Assembly: GCA_010093605.1 (NCBI GenBank) | Contig: MU004193.1 | Span: 875,520 to 939,519, forward strand | Length of the DNA: 64,000 nt | Source of the DNA: Lophium mytilinum | Taxonomy: Eukaryota; Ascomycota; Dothideomycetes; Mytilinidiales; Mytilinidiaceae | Reading direction: 5' to 3' | Shown: in pieces, positions 24,196-36,318 of the stretch | Layout: each line of letters starts with the position of its first letter | How positions within the stretch are numbered: position 1 is the stretch's first letter | Translations under genes and position numbers: made by a program | The notes under the pieces: model-generated | Databases searched by the model: none | Told to the model about the DNA's origin: nothing | The model's input: the letters and a program-made list of their open reading frames with translations, nothing else

Positions 24196-25010
24196 CGTTT
24201 TGACTATCTCATCCCGCTGTCTGTGGTCCTCCCATGCATCACAGGATTCCAGGTCTCGATGTAAAGTTTTGGAGCGCATGAATCGGACCATTGCATGGAG
24301 CATTCGTAATCTCCAAGCTAGAAGTAGATGTCGCCCACTAAGGTTCCAAACTACAGCCTTAGAAGTTTCGTTTTGCTACTATTATCCTACCGTCTGGCGT
24401 TCTCCAGCACACTGTAAAAAGCCGGCATAGGATGTAAAGCTCCCGAGCCTTTAAATTAGATGCGCTGCTCGTGCAATCGTGTTTTCAAGCAGTTATTCAA
24501 CACTGTGAAACACGCCTCTAAATTGGAGATGTAGGACCATCATTTTGACAGCCTGATCGTGCTGTCTGCAGCCCTTCAGCATCCTTTCAAACCCGTAATA
24601 GACTGCCATCTCCTTAAGCTCGTAAACGGAACTTGCATCTTCGTAGTTGTAATCCGTGAGTAGATTTTATGGACAATACCTTCGCGACGTAGATTGGAAT
24701 CAAGGGGCTCTCGTTTTGACAACCTGATGCTGCCGTCTGCAGTCCTTCAGCATGCCCTTCAGTATTAGAACGCGATGTAAGAAACCGAGCACGTGAATCA
24801 CACTCGCGTCTTGAGCAGCTGTGATCGATGAGCTTTTACTATACAAGACGCCATTACCAGCAGATCTAGCCCATCCGGCCGTCCGTTTTGACATCCTGAT
24901 CCTACCGTTTGAAGTCCTTCAACACACTGGACACCATGAGGGCACCATGTAAGATTCCAAGCACGTCAATAAGACCGCGTCCATAACACTCTTAAAAGAA
25001 ACCTTGAAAA
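24196..25010. repeat. Diverged tandem repeat, period about 172 bp, five copies
   Basis: Units start with CGTTTTGAC (or a close variant) at 24196, 24369, 24541, 24712 and 24884, so spacings are 173, 172, 171 and 172 bp. Each start is followed about 20 nt later by GTCTGCAGTCCTTCAGCA-like sequence, and several units keep GATGTAAAG near position 65. The rest of each unit has diverged strongly. Copy lengths stay constant despite the divergence, which points to old tandem duplication followed by point mutation. No open frame is conserved between the units. Confidence 0.75.
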
Positions 25011-25579
25011 CGCGTCGAGGGAATGCTAGTCACGTATCTCGTCGCCCGGATGACTCTCCTTCGACTGACGTCGAGAGCTTGGACAGTTCCATCAGTGGAC
25101 AAGGACCAGGCTGGCGGGCTCAGTCCGAAAAGCAGGTATTGTGGCTGGAACTGCTAGGATACGCGCTCTGGAAATTAAGGAGGTTGTTATGAGTTGGCGT
25201 TGTTGATAGCGGCACAGACGGCAGACGGGCGGCGATTTAGTGACATGGGATATTTTTTCGCGCGCAGCCGGGAAAAAGGACGGCTTGGCCCTGCATCTCC
25301 CGACCGCTCACCTTCTATTATCACTCCACTGTGCAGCCACATGCACCTCGAATCTCTCTCTCCACTGCCGACATATCGCATCTCTCCCCGGATTCCACTG
25401 CCCTCTCCCCGCTTTTAGATTCTCATTGACGATATCTTCACTTTGGAAGCTGCTCGGCCGCCGTGCCTGCGCGTTCTCGCGGCAACCCGGAATGATTGGC
25501 ACGCGACTGCCGTCATCTGCACCTGTTCCCACACCGATATAATTACACCCACCGCCGCACGCCTACGCATGAGACCACC
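25011..25579. other. Promoter and leader region of the Mdm34 gene
   Basis: No separate gene. The last 250 bases are CT- and C-rich on the plus strand, as expected of a fungal 5' leader. Confidence 0.4.
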
Positions 25580-27370
25580 ATGGCGTTCAACTTCAACTGG
25601 AGTCCGCTGATGGCGGACACCTCTGCCGCGAGGATAATGCTGACTACCGCCTTGAACAAGTCGCCGAAGCCTCCTATAATCGTCGACGATATCATTGTTA
25701 CCGAGCTCAATCTAGGATCCACACCGCCTGAGCTGGAGATTCTGGAGGTTGGCGACCTGGCCGAGGACCGTTTCCGTGGAATATTCAAGATGTCATACAC
25801 TGGAGACGCCTTTTTGACTCTGAAAACTCGAGTACAAGCCAACCCACTAAACACATACCTATCTACGAAACCTTCATTTGCGTCGCCTCAACCTCTGGCC
25901 GCAGCATCCGGCTTGACCATTCCACTGCAAATAACGCTATCAGATATCCGGTTATCAGGCTTCGTCATATTGGTCTTCTCGCGACAGAAAGGGTTGACGC
26001 TGGTATTTCGCAACGACCCCCTAGAATCGCTGAAAGTATCCTCGACGTTCGACTCGATACCGTTTGTTCGGGACTATCTCCAGAAGGAAATCGAAGGGCA
26101 ATTAAGGGTGCTGTTTATGGAAGACCTACCCGCTATTCTGCACAGGCTATCGCTGCGCCTCTGGTCGCCTGAATACGCAGAAATGGATGACGAGCGCATG
26201 GAACAAGAAGCGAAAGATACCACTGTGCCGATAGACCCTCTAGCGAGTCCTCCTCAAGATGCCGTAGACGCGTTCGGCAACCCTCTGGACGAAGAGCAAC
26301 TATCTGCCTTCGCTCTCGATCCCTCCTCCGAAACCCACGCCTCCTTCTCTCAAAAGAACCTCATCCGATTAGCAGCCCTGACCGAATCCCACCACACCCT
26401 ATCTCTATTCACACCTGCCATGCGAGAGACTGTCTTCCGCGCTTGGGCTGGGGCTTGCGAGCGTAGTGATCAATCAGGGGCAGCTACCCCGTCTCTCACA
26501 CAATCTAGCTTGTCACGCATACAATCCTCATTCGGAAGCAACAAGTCCGAAACCCCATCACTTGCGTCGGGCAGCACCGGGAACGAGACAATGTCATCAC
26601 GCCCAGGTCTACAAAGCTTCAATTCCACGCAAAGCGGCCTGGGAATGGGCTCGCGCTCGAGGACCACACGCAAAAAGAAAACACGCGTTGTCAATCTCCG
26701 GAAGGACAAGAACGCCGACGAAGACGCGCCCAGCGTCGGCACGGACGATTCTGCACCCCCCAGCATCACCGTCTCCGACATCGCTTCCATACCAGAGGAC
26801 CACGAAGAAGACCTCGCAACCCCTCCCAGATCTCCCGTCAAACCTCTCCGCTTCGAAAGCCAGCACGCCACTCTCGACGTCGGCGAGCCCGTGGAACTCC
26901 CAGAACAGCCCGCAGACCCCACACCCACTGCCACTGCACCCCTCCTCTCGCCTTTCAAAACCCCCCGCGGCAGCGGCAGATCGAACGCAATGACCACTCC
27001 CTCTACTCCTCCCACTCCTACGCAAGAACGCCCGAAGATCGGACGTTCGTCGACATCCAGACCACCCCAATCCCACATCCGTCAAATGTCTGGATCAACT
27101 CGCCTCCTACGCTCCTTGTCCCTCGACAAAATGCCCTTCCCAACCCCCAGCTCCAGCTCTTCACCTTCCCGTCACCCGCTCTCACCCGCAGAGTCCGGCT
27201 CGGGCGGTATACTCGAGCAAGCCTGGATGACGAAGATGGCGAACGAGATAGCGCGGCGCGTACAGGACGAGAAGGACAAGGAATCGCGAGGCGAGCAGCG
27301 GGGCGCCAGGAAGCTGGAAGGGATGTGGGAAGCTGGCGATGTAGAAGCACCGCCAGCGTATGAAGCGTAA
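25580..27370 (+). CDS. mdm34: Mdm34, ERMES complex subunit
   Basis: Single exon of 596 residues starting [13 protein letters not shown] (ATG in ACCACCATGG), which is the conserved Mdm34 N-terminus; upstream in-frame codons are ignored for that reason. Residues 1 to about 200 form the lipid-binding SMP domain ([60 protein letters not shown]). The long C-terminal part is Ser/Pro-rich and probably disordered, with [15 protein letters not shown] in the middle. Mdm34 sits on the mitochondrial outer membrane side of the ER-mitochondria encounter structure with Mdm10, Mdm12 and Mmm1. No intron is needed. Confidence 0.96.
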   Translation: MAFNFNWSPLMADTSAARIMLTTALNKSPKPPIIVDDIIVTELNLGSTPPELEILEVGDLAEDRFRGIFKMSYTGDAFLTLKTRVQANPLNTYLSTKPSFASPQPLAAASGLTIPLQITLSDIRLSGFVILVFSRQKGLTLVFRNDPLESLKVSSTFDSIPFVRDYLQKEIEGQLRVLFMEDLPAILHRLSLRLWSPEYAEMDDERMEQEAKDTTVPIDPLASPPQDAVDAFGNPLDEEQLSAFALDPSSETHASFSQKNLIRLAALTESHHTLSLFTPAMRETVFRAWAGACERSDQSGAATPSLTQSSLSRIQSSFGSNKSETPSLASGSTGNETMSSRPGLQSFNSTQSGLGMGSRSRTTRKKKTRVVNLRKDKNADEDAPSVGTDDSAPPSITVSDIASIPEDHEEDLATPPRSPVKPLRFESQHATLDVGEPVELPEQPADPTPTATAPLLSPFKTPRGSGRSNAMTTPSTPPTPTQERPKIGRSSTSRPPQSHIRQMSGSTRLLRSLSLDKMPFPTPSSSSSPSRHPLSPAESGSGGILEQAWMTKMANEIARRVQDEKDKESRGEQRGARKLEGMWEAGDVEAPPAYEA

Positions 27371-28098
27371 CAATCTGGCTGGTCTTGATGACGTGATGAG
27401 GGATTTGGGATAGGTATGGTCGGATGTATTATATATGGGTAGGGCTGGGCTAGGATAGGGGTGGCTTGGCTTTGGGTTTTTTGTGGGTAACAAAAGTATA
27501 AATGGCGTTTGGCTGCATGGATTGCATGGACTGATGGATGGATTGGAAGGATGTGGATATACCCTTACCTTGTCCGTCGTTAGTATAGTTAATACTCTGA
27601 GCTGGCATGCTCGGAATACCTCCACTCTTTGAGAATACGGTTGATGGTTTGGGCTAGATGGATTGGGGGATGGGAGGATGTGGATATACCCTACGTAGTC
27701 CGTCATTAGCATAATTAATTTTTTTGAGATTATCATACTCAAAATATCTCCGTTTCTAGAATTATGGTTGCTGTTTCTCCTCCGTTAATGCTAATACAGA
27801 TTCTTGGAAGGAATTCGGCATGACCCCCTTGGAAAGGATATGAAGAGACTACAAAGCTGGTGCTGGTGTGCAAGAAGTGAGGCACTATACTTCAAACTAC
27901 GGTAGACATTGTTGATTCCAACTTAGAGATTTTTCAGGTATGACGCTTAACCTTGACATGTATGTAGGGTGTCATGAATGGAATAGAATCCCAGAATGGG
28001 AGCCCCACTGGGCAAAGAAGCTGATTGAGGCGATTGAACTACTCGTAGTTATATTACAATTACCTGAGCTGTTCTTCTTGCAGATATTCAAAATACTC
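27371..28098. other. Intergenic with a two-copy tandem repeat
   Basis: 3' side of the Mdm34 gene. It contains the two-copy repeat listed separately. An open frame at 27940-28134 overlaps the end of the neighbouring minus-strand gene and has no supporting motif. Confidence 0.4.
27549..27776. repeat. Two-copy diverged direct repeat, about 100 bp each
   Basis: Copies at 27549-27650 and 27676-27776 share GGATGTGGATATACCC, then AGTCCGTC(A/G)TTAG, and end in GGTTG(A/C)TG or TTT. Copy 2 is more AT-rich, with several C-to-T and G-to-A differences. Confidence 0.6.
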
Positions 28099-28584
28099 TC
28101 ACGCCTCCCCTACAGTCTTCTCATCTCCTGCTAGGATCTTCCGGACTGCGGCAACCTTGTCATCAAAGGTCTGCTTCTTGTCGATCCGCGTTCCGATTCG
28201 TATGTCGCTCTGGATTCGGACGACGCCGTTGGCGTGGAGGAGGGCGTGGCATTGACCGATAGTCTTCGTCACTTCATCCCACGACCCTTCTGAGGATTTA
28301 TATTAGCAAAGCGTGTCATGTCACATACAAGTGTCAGGACCTCAGCGTACCGAGAGTTGTACCAGCGGAGTGCATTGAGTACGTCAGACCGGATCTCTTT
28401 AAGATTCGTTGGACTACCAAATGATTTAGAGTTGATTAAACCTTGAGCCTAATCAGCTGTTGCGAATATAAGTACCTTCTGCGACCTCTTTTGACACAGA
28501 AGCGCTGGGCGTTCCGATTGGGATCAGACAGAAGTCTGCTATGCATGCCGGAGGCGTCGATATGTTTGAGAGATCTGCCGACAT
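28099..28584 (-). CDS. UPF0045/Ecm15-like thiamine-binding-fold protein
   Basis: Three exons: 28584-28476, 28413-28351 and 28289-28099, giving 120 residues. The protein starts MSADLSNISTPPACIADFCL and has the family's IPIGTPSASVSKEVAE, YSMHSAGTTLEGSWDEV, IGQCHALLHANGV and SDIRIGTRID blocks. This is the MTH1187/YkoF-like fold (UPF0045) that includes yeast Ecm15. Members form tetramers, and some bind thiamine or HMP. The introns are 62 and 61 bp with GTACTT/TAG and GTACGC/CAG borders. It is divergent from the Cdc37 gene across 320 bp. The exact biochemical role in fungi is not established. Confidence 0.88.
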
Positions 28585-28904
28585 TTTGGGGTATGGATTG
28601 GGTATCTGAGTCGTGGAGAGAGCTAGATAATGGAGTGTAGTTGAGGAAGCACGTGATGGTTAGCTCGGAGCTCCACAATTCTATCGAAGGTCACCGAAGG
28701 GCGACGCCAATACGTAGTAAAGGGCGGCAGGCTGCAGATTCACCCCCAGCACTTGAATCTCTCATAAATATTGACTACATATTGGAAACAAAGTGCCCTC
28801 TCCATCTCGAAGCTTCAAAAGTCAATCCTAGCCTTGAGGCTAGAAACCTCATCCCACTTCACCCCGCCACCCCACCACTCACGTCAACATCATCAACCGC
28901 AATC
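28585..28904. promoter_or_regulatory. Shared divergent promoter, UPF0045 and Cdc37 genes
   Basis: 320 bp between two start codons facing away from each other. It contains AAATATTGACTACATATT near 28765 and a C-rich leader before the Cdc37 ATG. No specific factor site is claimed. Confidence 0.5.
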
Positions 28905-30630
28905 ATGGTGGTAGACTACAGCAAATGGGTATATACCCCCTGAGATACTCTAGCAGCCCCATTCCACTCTAACAAATCCCTAGGACGCGCTAGAAATCAG
29001 TGACGACTCGGACATCGAAGTGCACCCAAACGTCGACAAGAAGTCCTTCATCCGCGCCAAACAAGCCCAAATCCACCAAGAGCGCGACCGCCGGCGTCAC
29101 CAGATCACCACTCTCAAGTACGAGCGCATCATCAACGATGGCCTCATCCTGCGCATCGACAACCTCCTTACCGCCCTCAAATCCCACAAGGCCGACGCCG
29201 ACGACTCAGACAAGCTGCTCTTCCGCTCTTTGATCGAGTCGGCGGATCCGGCGAATGACCGGCCTCCGAACCCCCCGCCGGGCGTGCATGATCACATCAA
29301 GGAGAAGCCGACGTATTCGCAGATGATGGGCTCGCTGTTGGACCAGGTTAAGAAAGAGGTGGATGAGGCCAAGGCTGAGAACAGGCTGGAGGCGTTCATC
29401 ACGGAGATTGGGAAGCATGGAGATAGGGTTAAGGGATTGCAAGGGGAGCTATACGCTAAATTGGCGGAGCTGGAGAAGGAGGAGAAGAGGCATATCACGA
29501 GTGACGACATACACACAGGCTTCGACTACTCGGATGTAAGTTCCAAGCTCCCCAATACCATCCGTTGTGAACCAAGTATTAACAAGTTCTCTAGGTCAAA
29601 GCTGCTGCACCTATCCCATCCTCTTCTACCACCAGCAAATCCAAGCCCCAATCCACCGTCGAGGTCCTCAACCCCGGCGCTCTGCAACGCGACCCCCTAA
29701 CCCGCACCGACACAGGCCAATCCTCCGGCGCCGACGCCGACATCGAAGAAGGCACCAACGACGACGACGGCGACGAGACCGAAGCTTCGCCCCTCGGAAA
29801 AGAATTCGCAAAGATCAAAGCCGGCGACTACAGAGCCTGCCTCGCCTTCATCTCGTCGCACCCGGAAGTGCTCTCGGAGCGCGAAACCGACGGCCTCCTC
29901 GTCGAAGCCTTCAACAGCGAGCTCGACGGCAAGCACAAACATGCGAGGCAATGCGTGCACCAAGCCCTGCTCATCCAGTACTGCCGCCAGCTCGGTGGCC
30001 GCGATGGAGTTGGGCTGTTCTTTAAACGGTATATACACTACCCCTTAATCACCCTTCCAATTTCATCCCCCCCCGTCAAAATACTGGATTGCGTATACTG
30101 ACACTTGCCTCCCCAGTATCACTACCAAAGATCACCAAGCCAACAAACTCTTCACCGACGACGTCGACTCCACCTACCGCCGCATCCACACCCGCGCCGC
30201 CGAGATCGCCGCTGAGCGTGCCGAGAACCCCCAGTCCGCCGAGGGCGTCGAGCAGATCCAGCTGCACGCCGTCGACCCGAACACCAAGATCAACATCTCG
30301 ATTCCGCCGGAGAAACCTACCTCAGAAGATGCCGACGAGCGCGCGGGGCAGGAGAAAGCGAGGGCTGTGTTTGACGCGTTCCCACCTGGCCTGCAGCGCG
30401 CGCTGGAGAGCGGGAGTCTGGATGAGGTGAACAAGGTGCTCGCAAAGATGAGTGTGGAGGAGGCGGAGGAGGTGGTGGGGAAATTGGGAGAGGGAGGGAT
30501 GCTAAGTCTCGAGCAAGGGGTTATCGATGCTACGACCGAGGAAGGAAAGAAGGCGATGGAGGAGATTGAGAGGAGTGGGCGGATGCCGGGGGTCGTGGAG
30601 GAAGAAGAGTTGGCTGGGGATCCAGAGTAG
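28905..30630 (+). CDS. cdc37: Hsp90 co-chaperone Cdc37
   Basis: Four exons: 28905-28928, 28984-29535, 29595-30028 and 30117-30630, giving 507 residues. The start MVVDYSKWDALEISDDSDIE matches the conserved Cdc37 N-terminus that contacts kinases, followed by HPNVDKKSFIRAKQ. The coiled-coil N-domain runs to about residue 190. The central Hsp90-binding domain includes FISSHPEVLSERETDGLLVEAF and ARQCVHQALLIQYCRQLG. The C-domain ends with ILSL-like helices and EELAGDPE. Cdc37 loads protein kinases onto Hsp90 in the cytosol. The first exon is only 24 bp and ends exactly after Trp8. Confidence 0.95.
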
Positions 30631-30974
30631 GTGAGTTGAGAGGAGTGGGAATCAGGGGGTTTCGAAGATCAAGGGGAAAATGAGATCAGACGATACGATT
30701 ACATGAGAGGAAGGGAGGATACGTGGTTGCAAAACTGTGTAGATGTATACCTATACTTCGAATCTGGCATCGAACTAGCTTATGAGTACAAATTCTCGAG
30801 TCAAGAAGTGTTTCCATGAGGACCGCAAGTACACCTCGATATGCCCAGCTACTCCCGAAAAATATTCCTAAGATCTTACAATGAACCCCGTAACTCAAAA
30901 ACCCTTCCGTCTGTCCTCGAAAGGTACCTGAACTTAACCCGTCGTCTCTTGCTCATGCTCACGTTCTGCTAGCC
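30631..30974. other. Intergenic between convergent 3' ends
   Basis: 344 bp between the stop of the Cdc37 gene and the stop of the minus-strand CID gene. Nothing else was recognised. Confidence 0.4.
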
Positions 30975-32415
30975 TTATAGCATCCCGGCAACATCATCAT
31001 CAATCCCCGCCATCGCATCGTCCCCCACGAACGGCGCAAACTCGTCCTCAGCTGCCGACCTACTCATCTTCCGCTTCTTGTTAAAGCCCCCAGCTCCAGA
31101 TCCAGGATGTATAGCCGGATGCCCATTCCCATTCAATATCCCGCTCGCCGCTCCGCCGCCCGTCAGACTCGACAGCAGATCCGCGCCCGGCGCCGCAATC
31201 CCAGTTGCCGGCGCCGAGAAGTGCGACGAATGCGGTGGGTGCGGTGCTGGCACAGCCACGGGCTCAACAAGGTGATCCAGCGGCTCCGCAAAAACATCGT
31301 CAGGGACATCGGGGAGCGGCACTTGCGACGGCGAGCCGACCGGCGTGAACGACTCGACAGGCGGCGGCGTAAGCTCCTCCGCCTCCGGCCGCTGGGGGTC
31401 CGCATCGAGAGTAATCGACGACGTCCTCGACGGAATCGGTGTGATGCGCGTCGCGGTCTCCGCAGCAGACAAACCCCGCATGATAGCGTCCTCGACATCG
31501 CGCTTCCGCGTCTCGATCGCGGTCCGGCGGGTGCTCAGCTCCGCTTTCTGCTGCTCCTCTTTGGCGAGTGTGCCGCGGTGGGCGTCGAGCATGGCCTCGA
31601 AGCTGGCGATGAGCTTCTTGCGCGCCTCGATGGAGGTGGCGACGGCGGTTTCGGCGGTGGCGAGGGTGCCGAAGAGGGTGGAGAGGCGGGCGGCGTGCAC
31701 GGGGGGCGTGGGCACGGGGTTGGCGTGGATTTGCTGGTCGTACATGGCGTCGGCGTTGTCGACGGCGGTCTTGGAGAGGGTCGCGGCGCGTGTGCAGGCG
31801 GATTGGAGGGGGAGGAGGGGTTGGAGTTCTGGGGGGGTGGTGGAGGAGTTGCTGGCGAAGAGGGAGCCGCCCAGGGCTGCTTTTTTTCCGGGGCCGCGAG
31901 AGCGGTCGACTTCTGGGGTGGTGTTAGGATGGGGTCTGTTTCTGGAAGGAGGAGTTGGGTTTGTACCGTCGAGTTGTTTCTCGATTCCGTCTTGCGTTGG
32001 GTTGTCGAATATAGCTCGTTGTCGCCATACTTCGACTACTCGTCGGAGCTTCCCTTGTACGTCGCTAGAGGCGCCTTTGTAGGCGTTGGCGGTCGCTTCT
32101 GCCATGAGAGGCGCGAACGAATTGACGAAATCGAGTTTACGGCGGGCTTTCGACTGCTGGCAGATTTCTGGATGCGATTGTTAGCTTTGTTTGGCACACG
32201 AGGGTATCGAGTATCGAGGATATACCGTTTGCGAGGTAGATCAGATTCAGCCTCTTGTTTGGCGCCGACTCCTTCAACCGGACCATCCATAGCTGGGCTG
32301 TTCGGTCTGTTTGTCGACGGTGGAACATGATCCATTGCGCGACAGTCACGATGCCATCCTGCGTGTCATTGAGGCTGGAGAGCTTTGCCCTCACGGCATC
32401 GTCCGTGTATGCCAT
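30975..32415 (-). CDS. CID-domain RNA polymerase II CTD-binding protein, Rtt103-like
   Basis: Two exons: 32415-32226 and 32167-30975, giving 460 residues. Residues 1 to about 135 form a CTD-interacting domain: LSSLNDTQDGIVTVAQWIMF, then APNKRLNLIYLANEICQQSK, FVNSFAPLMAEATANAY and GKLRRVVEVWRQRAIF. A coiled coil follows (about 215-275, IEARKKLIASFEAML and on), then a Pro-rich tail and a basic NKKRKMSRS before an acidic end. This order fits yeast Rtt103 and its relatives, which bind Ser2-phosphorylated CTD during termination. ATG at 32415 is chosen over an upstream in-frame ATG because TTTCAG directly precedes it, suggesting a 5'UTR intron. The intron is 58 bp. Confidence 0.85.
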
Positions 32416-32738
32416 CACACCTGAAACAAGTCCAAGAAGCTTCACAAAATCACGGCCCTAGCTGTACAGTGAGGTGGTCTTCCAAGTGCTATATGTGGTG
32501 TGCTTCGCAGAGGGCTGAGTTGGGTTTGTGATGCGACGTCGTCAACAGCATGAAGTCGAGTAAAACTAGGGCACTCGGACCACATGTCACATGACGCGAT
32601 TTCAGGGCGACTTCCAGCCTGGGAACTTCTAGTCTCTTTCACCAAGACAACACCGCCGCCAACACCCTCCTATAGTTTCTCTGCCGCGTTGACACCTCAA
32701 GCCTTCTCTCCCACATCTTCCACACCTACAACTCCACA
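32416..32738. promoter_or_regulatory. Shared divergent promoter, CID and clathrin light chain genes
   Basis: 323 bp between divergent start codons. The clathrin side is CT-rich just before the ATG. A possible 5'UTR intron end of the CID gene (TTTCAG) lies near 32425 on the minus strand. Confidence 0.5.
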
Positions 32739-33634
32739 ATGGCGGACCGATTCCCTTCATTGGACGAGATCGACGCCGGTTTGTTTCTCCAGGCACACCC
32801 TTGAGATCTCACCTACTGACTGCTTGTAATTCAGGCCACACCGAGCCGCGCGGCAACTCGAACTTCGACCTCGTTGGTGATGCCACTGATGACGGCGACG
32901 ACTTCCTGTCCCGCGAGCGAGCACTACTTGGCGACGACGCGAACCAATTCACATCCCCAGGCGACCGAGTAGCGACTGTTGAGGACGGTGGAGATGATGA
33001 CTTGCTGGGTGGAGGGGACTTCCAAGGTAACGCTGGTGGACAGGAGATGGCTGGGTTCGAGGACTCTTTCCCGGCGATTGACACTACAAACGACGTACGT
33101 CTACATTTCCCAGCGCACAAGATCAATAGCTTCAGAAGTGAAACATGCTAATTAACTATGCAGCACATGGCCCCAGGCGGAACCATAACCGGCAGCACTC
33201 TTCCATATCTCCCCGGTGCCCCCACCACCGGCCGCGCATATACCCCAATGCGCTCAGATTCCCCAGAGCCAGATGTCATCCGAGAATGGCGCGAGCGACG
33301 GGATCTCCAACTCCAGCACCGCGACGAGGTGTCTGCGGAGCGAAAGCAACAGACTGTCAAGGAGGCACAGGAGAACATTGACGACTTCTACGTCAACTAC
33401 AACAACAAGCAAGAAAAGCAAATGGAGCAGGCACGTCGGGAGGCGGAGGAGTTCCTAGCTTCGAGAGAGGATACTTCATCCGGCGGAACGTCATGGGAGC
33501 GAATTGCGAAGCTTGTGGACCTGAGTGGAAAGGGTGTCAAGGGCGGAGCTAGCGGAAGTGAGAAGCAGAGGTTCAGAGAAATATTGCTGAGCTTGCGGAA
33601 AGATGAGAAGGCCCCCGGAGCCACCGGCTACTAG
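32739..33634 (+). CDS. Clathrin light chain
   Basis: Three exons: 32739-32778, 32835-33094 and 33164-33634, giving 256 residues. The start MADRFPSLDEIDAGHTEPRG and the acidic N-terminal third (GDDDLLGGG, GFEDSFPAID) precede the heavy-chain-binding helix: VIREWRERRDLQLQHRDEVS, then QENIDDFYVNYNNKQEKQME. The C-terminal segment (SWERIAKLVDLSGKG, RFREILLSLRKDE) is conserved in fungal light chains. It acts in clathrin coats at the Golgi, endosomes and plasma membrane. The first donor is GTTTGT; the second is GTACGT, with TAACTATGCAG at the acceptor. Confidence 0.94.
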
Positions 33635-34137
33635 GTCGCACTATCATCCGGCGTCTGTGGATGGTTTGGTGCTGGGCGGTAGACGGACATAAGTGACATT
33701 GGGCGGAGCTGGTTGCAGAGGTCTTCTTTGGGTCTCGGACGGCCTTTGTATGATTTGGGCGTTTATATCGGTTCTTCGAGAGCATTCTCTGCACTGGCAC
33801 TCTGCTTTGCTGCAGAGTTTCGAAAACAGTGCAATGTGTTAATATAATCATCCCAATCCAGCCATCCCATGAAGGCTCGTCTAGAAGTCCGTGACATCAC
33901 CCATCATTCGCTCTTATGAAGCATCATCAAGCTGATAGACAGCCCATTCCCAAGCCCAACCCGAACTACTGACCACTCCATCTCAGGCCGGTCCGAGATG
34001 AGTTGCCAATTTCGCTCTAGTCAGCCGCTTTTTCGTACGCGAGACATCAAGCTCCGTCACCACCGCAACGCCGCACCTCCACCCTTCACCTCCCATCTCC
34101 ATCCCTATCGAACGACAAAGGGGCGTTCGAGGTGACA
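33635..34137. other. Intergenic, leader of the CCDC47-like gene
   Basis: About 500 bp. The right half is CT-rich on the plus strand. No gene or RNA was recognised. Confidence 0.4.
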
Positions 34138-35626
34138 ATGGCAGACATCATCAAAGGCCTCTTCGGAGGGCCCAAGTCCGCCGCGCCATCTGCTGCAGAC
34201 GATGGTATGCACATCTCCCAAGCTTCATTCCCCACATCTCGTCCACGAGTCGCAACTAACCACCAGTCCTCTCTACAGAGTTCGCAGACTTTGCCGGCGC
34301 GCCATCTCCAGTTCCAGTCTCCTCTTCTCTTGCGTCTGGTGTCCCTCCGTCCCCCGCCTTCGCCGCAACCACTGGCACTCCAGTCCCCTACACGGCCTGG
34401 TATCGCGTGTGGGAGCGCACGACGATCAATGACTTTCGCCAGGAGATGTACATTGCGCCGTTCATCATCCTCGTCATCCTCGTGCATGTCTGGGGCACCA
34501 AGACGAACAGGCGCAAGGCGCGCGGATGGATCACCTCACACGCGCCAATTCTGCACAAGGAGTTCGCGTTAGTAGGCTTCGGCGTCCGACCAAAGGCGCC
34601 AAGTGCGGACGATGTGAGCGCCATGGGACTGCGACAAGCGGCTGAGGCCGCGGCTGCGAAAGGGGACTTCACGACCATGTTGAAGGAAAAGGCTGCGAAC
34701 GAGTTCACGAGCTATGCGACCGGCCGTCAGAATGTCGCGTTCGTGGACTTCAAGCTTAGCATGTACAAGCGCTACAACCCGCTGGTGTGGCTAGGAGAAG
34801 TGTTGTTTGCGCTGTTCTTCGACAGCTTGCCGGCGCCGGAGGAGAGAGTTGAGGCGACGTTGTATCTGTTCGACGGGCGTGAGACTAAGCTTGTGCCCGG
34901 CGGGGAGCTTCTGAAGAAAGTTGGAAACTCGAATGTGGATGGCTTCGTATGGGGCATCGTCCACAAGGATCTCATGAGGCGTCTACGGGAAGATCGCTAC
35001 GACCTTAGTCTCACGACAACCAAGGACCATGAGAAGCTGCCCGTGTGGGCCACCATCATGAGCGAGAGCGCAGAGGTCACGACTACGTTGTTGACGCCCG
35101 AGCTGATCAAGGCTGTGGAGCAGGCGGGAGAGCTCTTGGAGGCATTGGTTATCTCTGACCAGCCGCAAGACCAGCCAAAGAAGTATGCATCTTGTTATAC
35201 TTTTTTAAATTCCGTTTCCTACAATCTAGAAGCTGACCATCGCGCCTTAGACTCGACGAAACAATCCCCAAGAAGCGCATTTCTCTCTCCATGAAGCTCC
35301 CTTCGAACGCAAGTGACTACGAAGCGACCCTCCCGCTTTTCCAGTACTTCCTTCGCATGTCCGATCACCTCGCGTCGGTTGCCCACTTCCGCCCCGAAGC
35401 CATGCGCCGCATTCGCCAGACCCGCGAGGACGAGATCCGCAAAATCAAGAAGGTCGACGAGCAAGAGAAGGCTGAAGAGCGCAAGCTCGAAGCTGACAAG
35501 GCCAAGAAGGAGAAGCGGGACAACCTGCTGAAAGGCATGAGTGCCGACGAACAGCGGAAGTTCCTGGACAAAGAACGGGAGAAGGATATGAGGCGGAGTC
35601 AGAAGAAGACTACCGTGAAGGGATAG
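34138..35626 (+). CDS. CCDC47-like (DUF1682) ER membrane protein
   Basis: Three exons: 34138-34204, 34279-35182 and 35251-35626, giving 448 residues. After a Ser/Pro/Ala-rich N-terminus, one membrane segment (about 79-95, MYIAPFIILVILVHVWG) precedes the lumen/cytosol domain with KARGWITSHAPILHKEFALV, MYKRYNPLVWLGEV and RYDLSLTTTKDHEKLPVW. The C-terminus is a long charged helix (RKIKKVDEQEKAEERKLEA to KEREKDMRRSQKK). In animals CCDC47 belongs to the PAT/multipass translocon at the ER, where it helps membrane-protein biogenesis. A similar role here is inference. The intron borders are GTATGC/ACAG and GTATGC/TTAG. Confidence 0.88.
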
Positions 35627-36318
35627 GTATTGGTATCGGAAGCTGTTCCCGCCGACGCAAGTGCCAGAGGTGGGTGGCCGTTGCTAATTTAGATATTCGG
35701 CTGCATATAGGGGAGGTATGCTGACGTAGCAGTTGTGTCGGATTAAATTCTAAATGTACAGCTCACAATCAAGAATTGAGAAAGTCATCAACCACTTCCT
35801 GGAAAGATTGTAGGCAAAACTTCGTTCACACTTGGTTCCAGTGTCTGGAGTGTTCTGTCGCATCATCAGAAAATCACATCGGACGTATCATTCTCGGCTA
35901 CGTGAATCGGCGCAGGTTTTGAGCTCTTCTGATATTGCCAAAGAGTGCTGAATTTATAACATGACAATAAAGTTGCAAAGCAGCCAGAAGTAAGCTGATA
36001 TGGCTTTAGGTCGAAAGTGCTTTGCTTCCTTCAATTGACAAACATTTACCAGCACCTCAGACGGCGGCTGTGACCAGTTGTTCTCTTCGGTTACCATCAT
36101 TCGTTTGAGTTCTTTTACAGGTTAGTCGTGTGCTCTCAGCCTATCCGAGGATACTTTGGCCCCACAACCGTATCTAGACTTTGGTTGGATCCATGGATTT
36201 TCACCTTTCAGGCCACCATCTGTCGAAATTCAAGAGAGCCTCTCGCATTTTAAGCTGCTGCACCGCTTACATTCCTACCTCGACACACTACAATCGAACA
36301 TCCGTTTAGCAATCAAAC
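35627..36318. other. Intergenic
   Basis: About 690 bp, AT-richer than its flanks. No gene, RNA or repeat was recognised. Confidence 0.4.

Noticed and set aside
31107-32330. 407-codon plus-strand frame
   Set aside because: It is the antisense shadow of the GC-rich Rtt103-like gene, which has clear CID motifs and correct splice sites on the minus strand.
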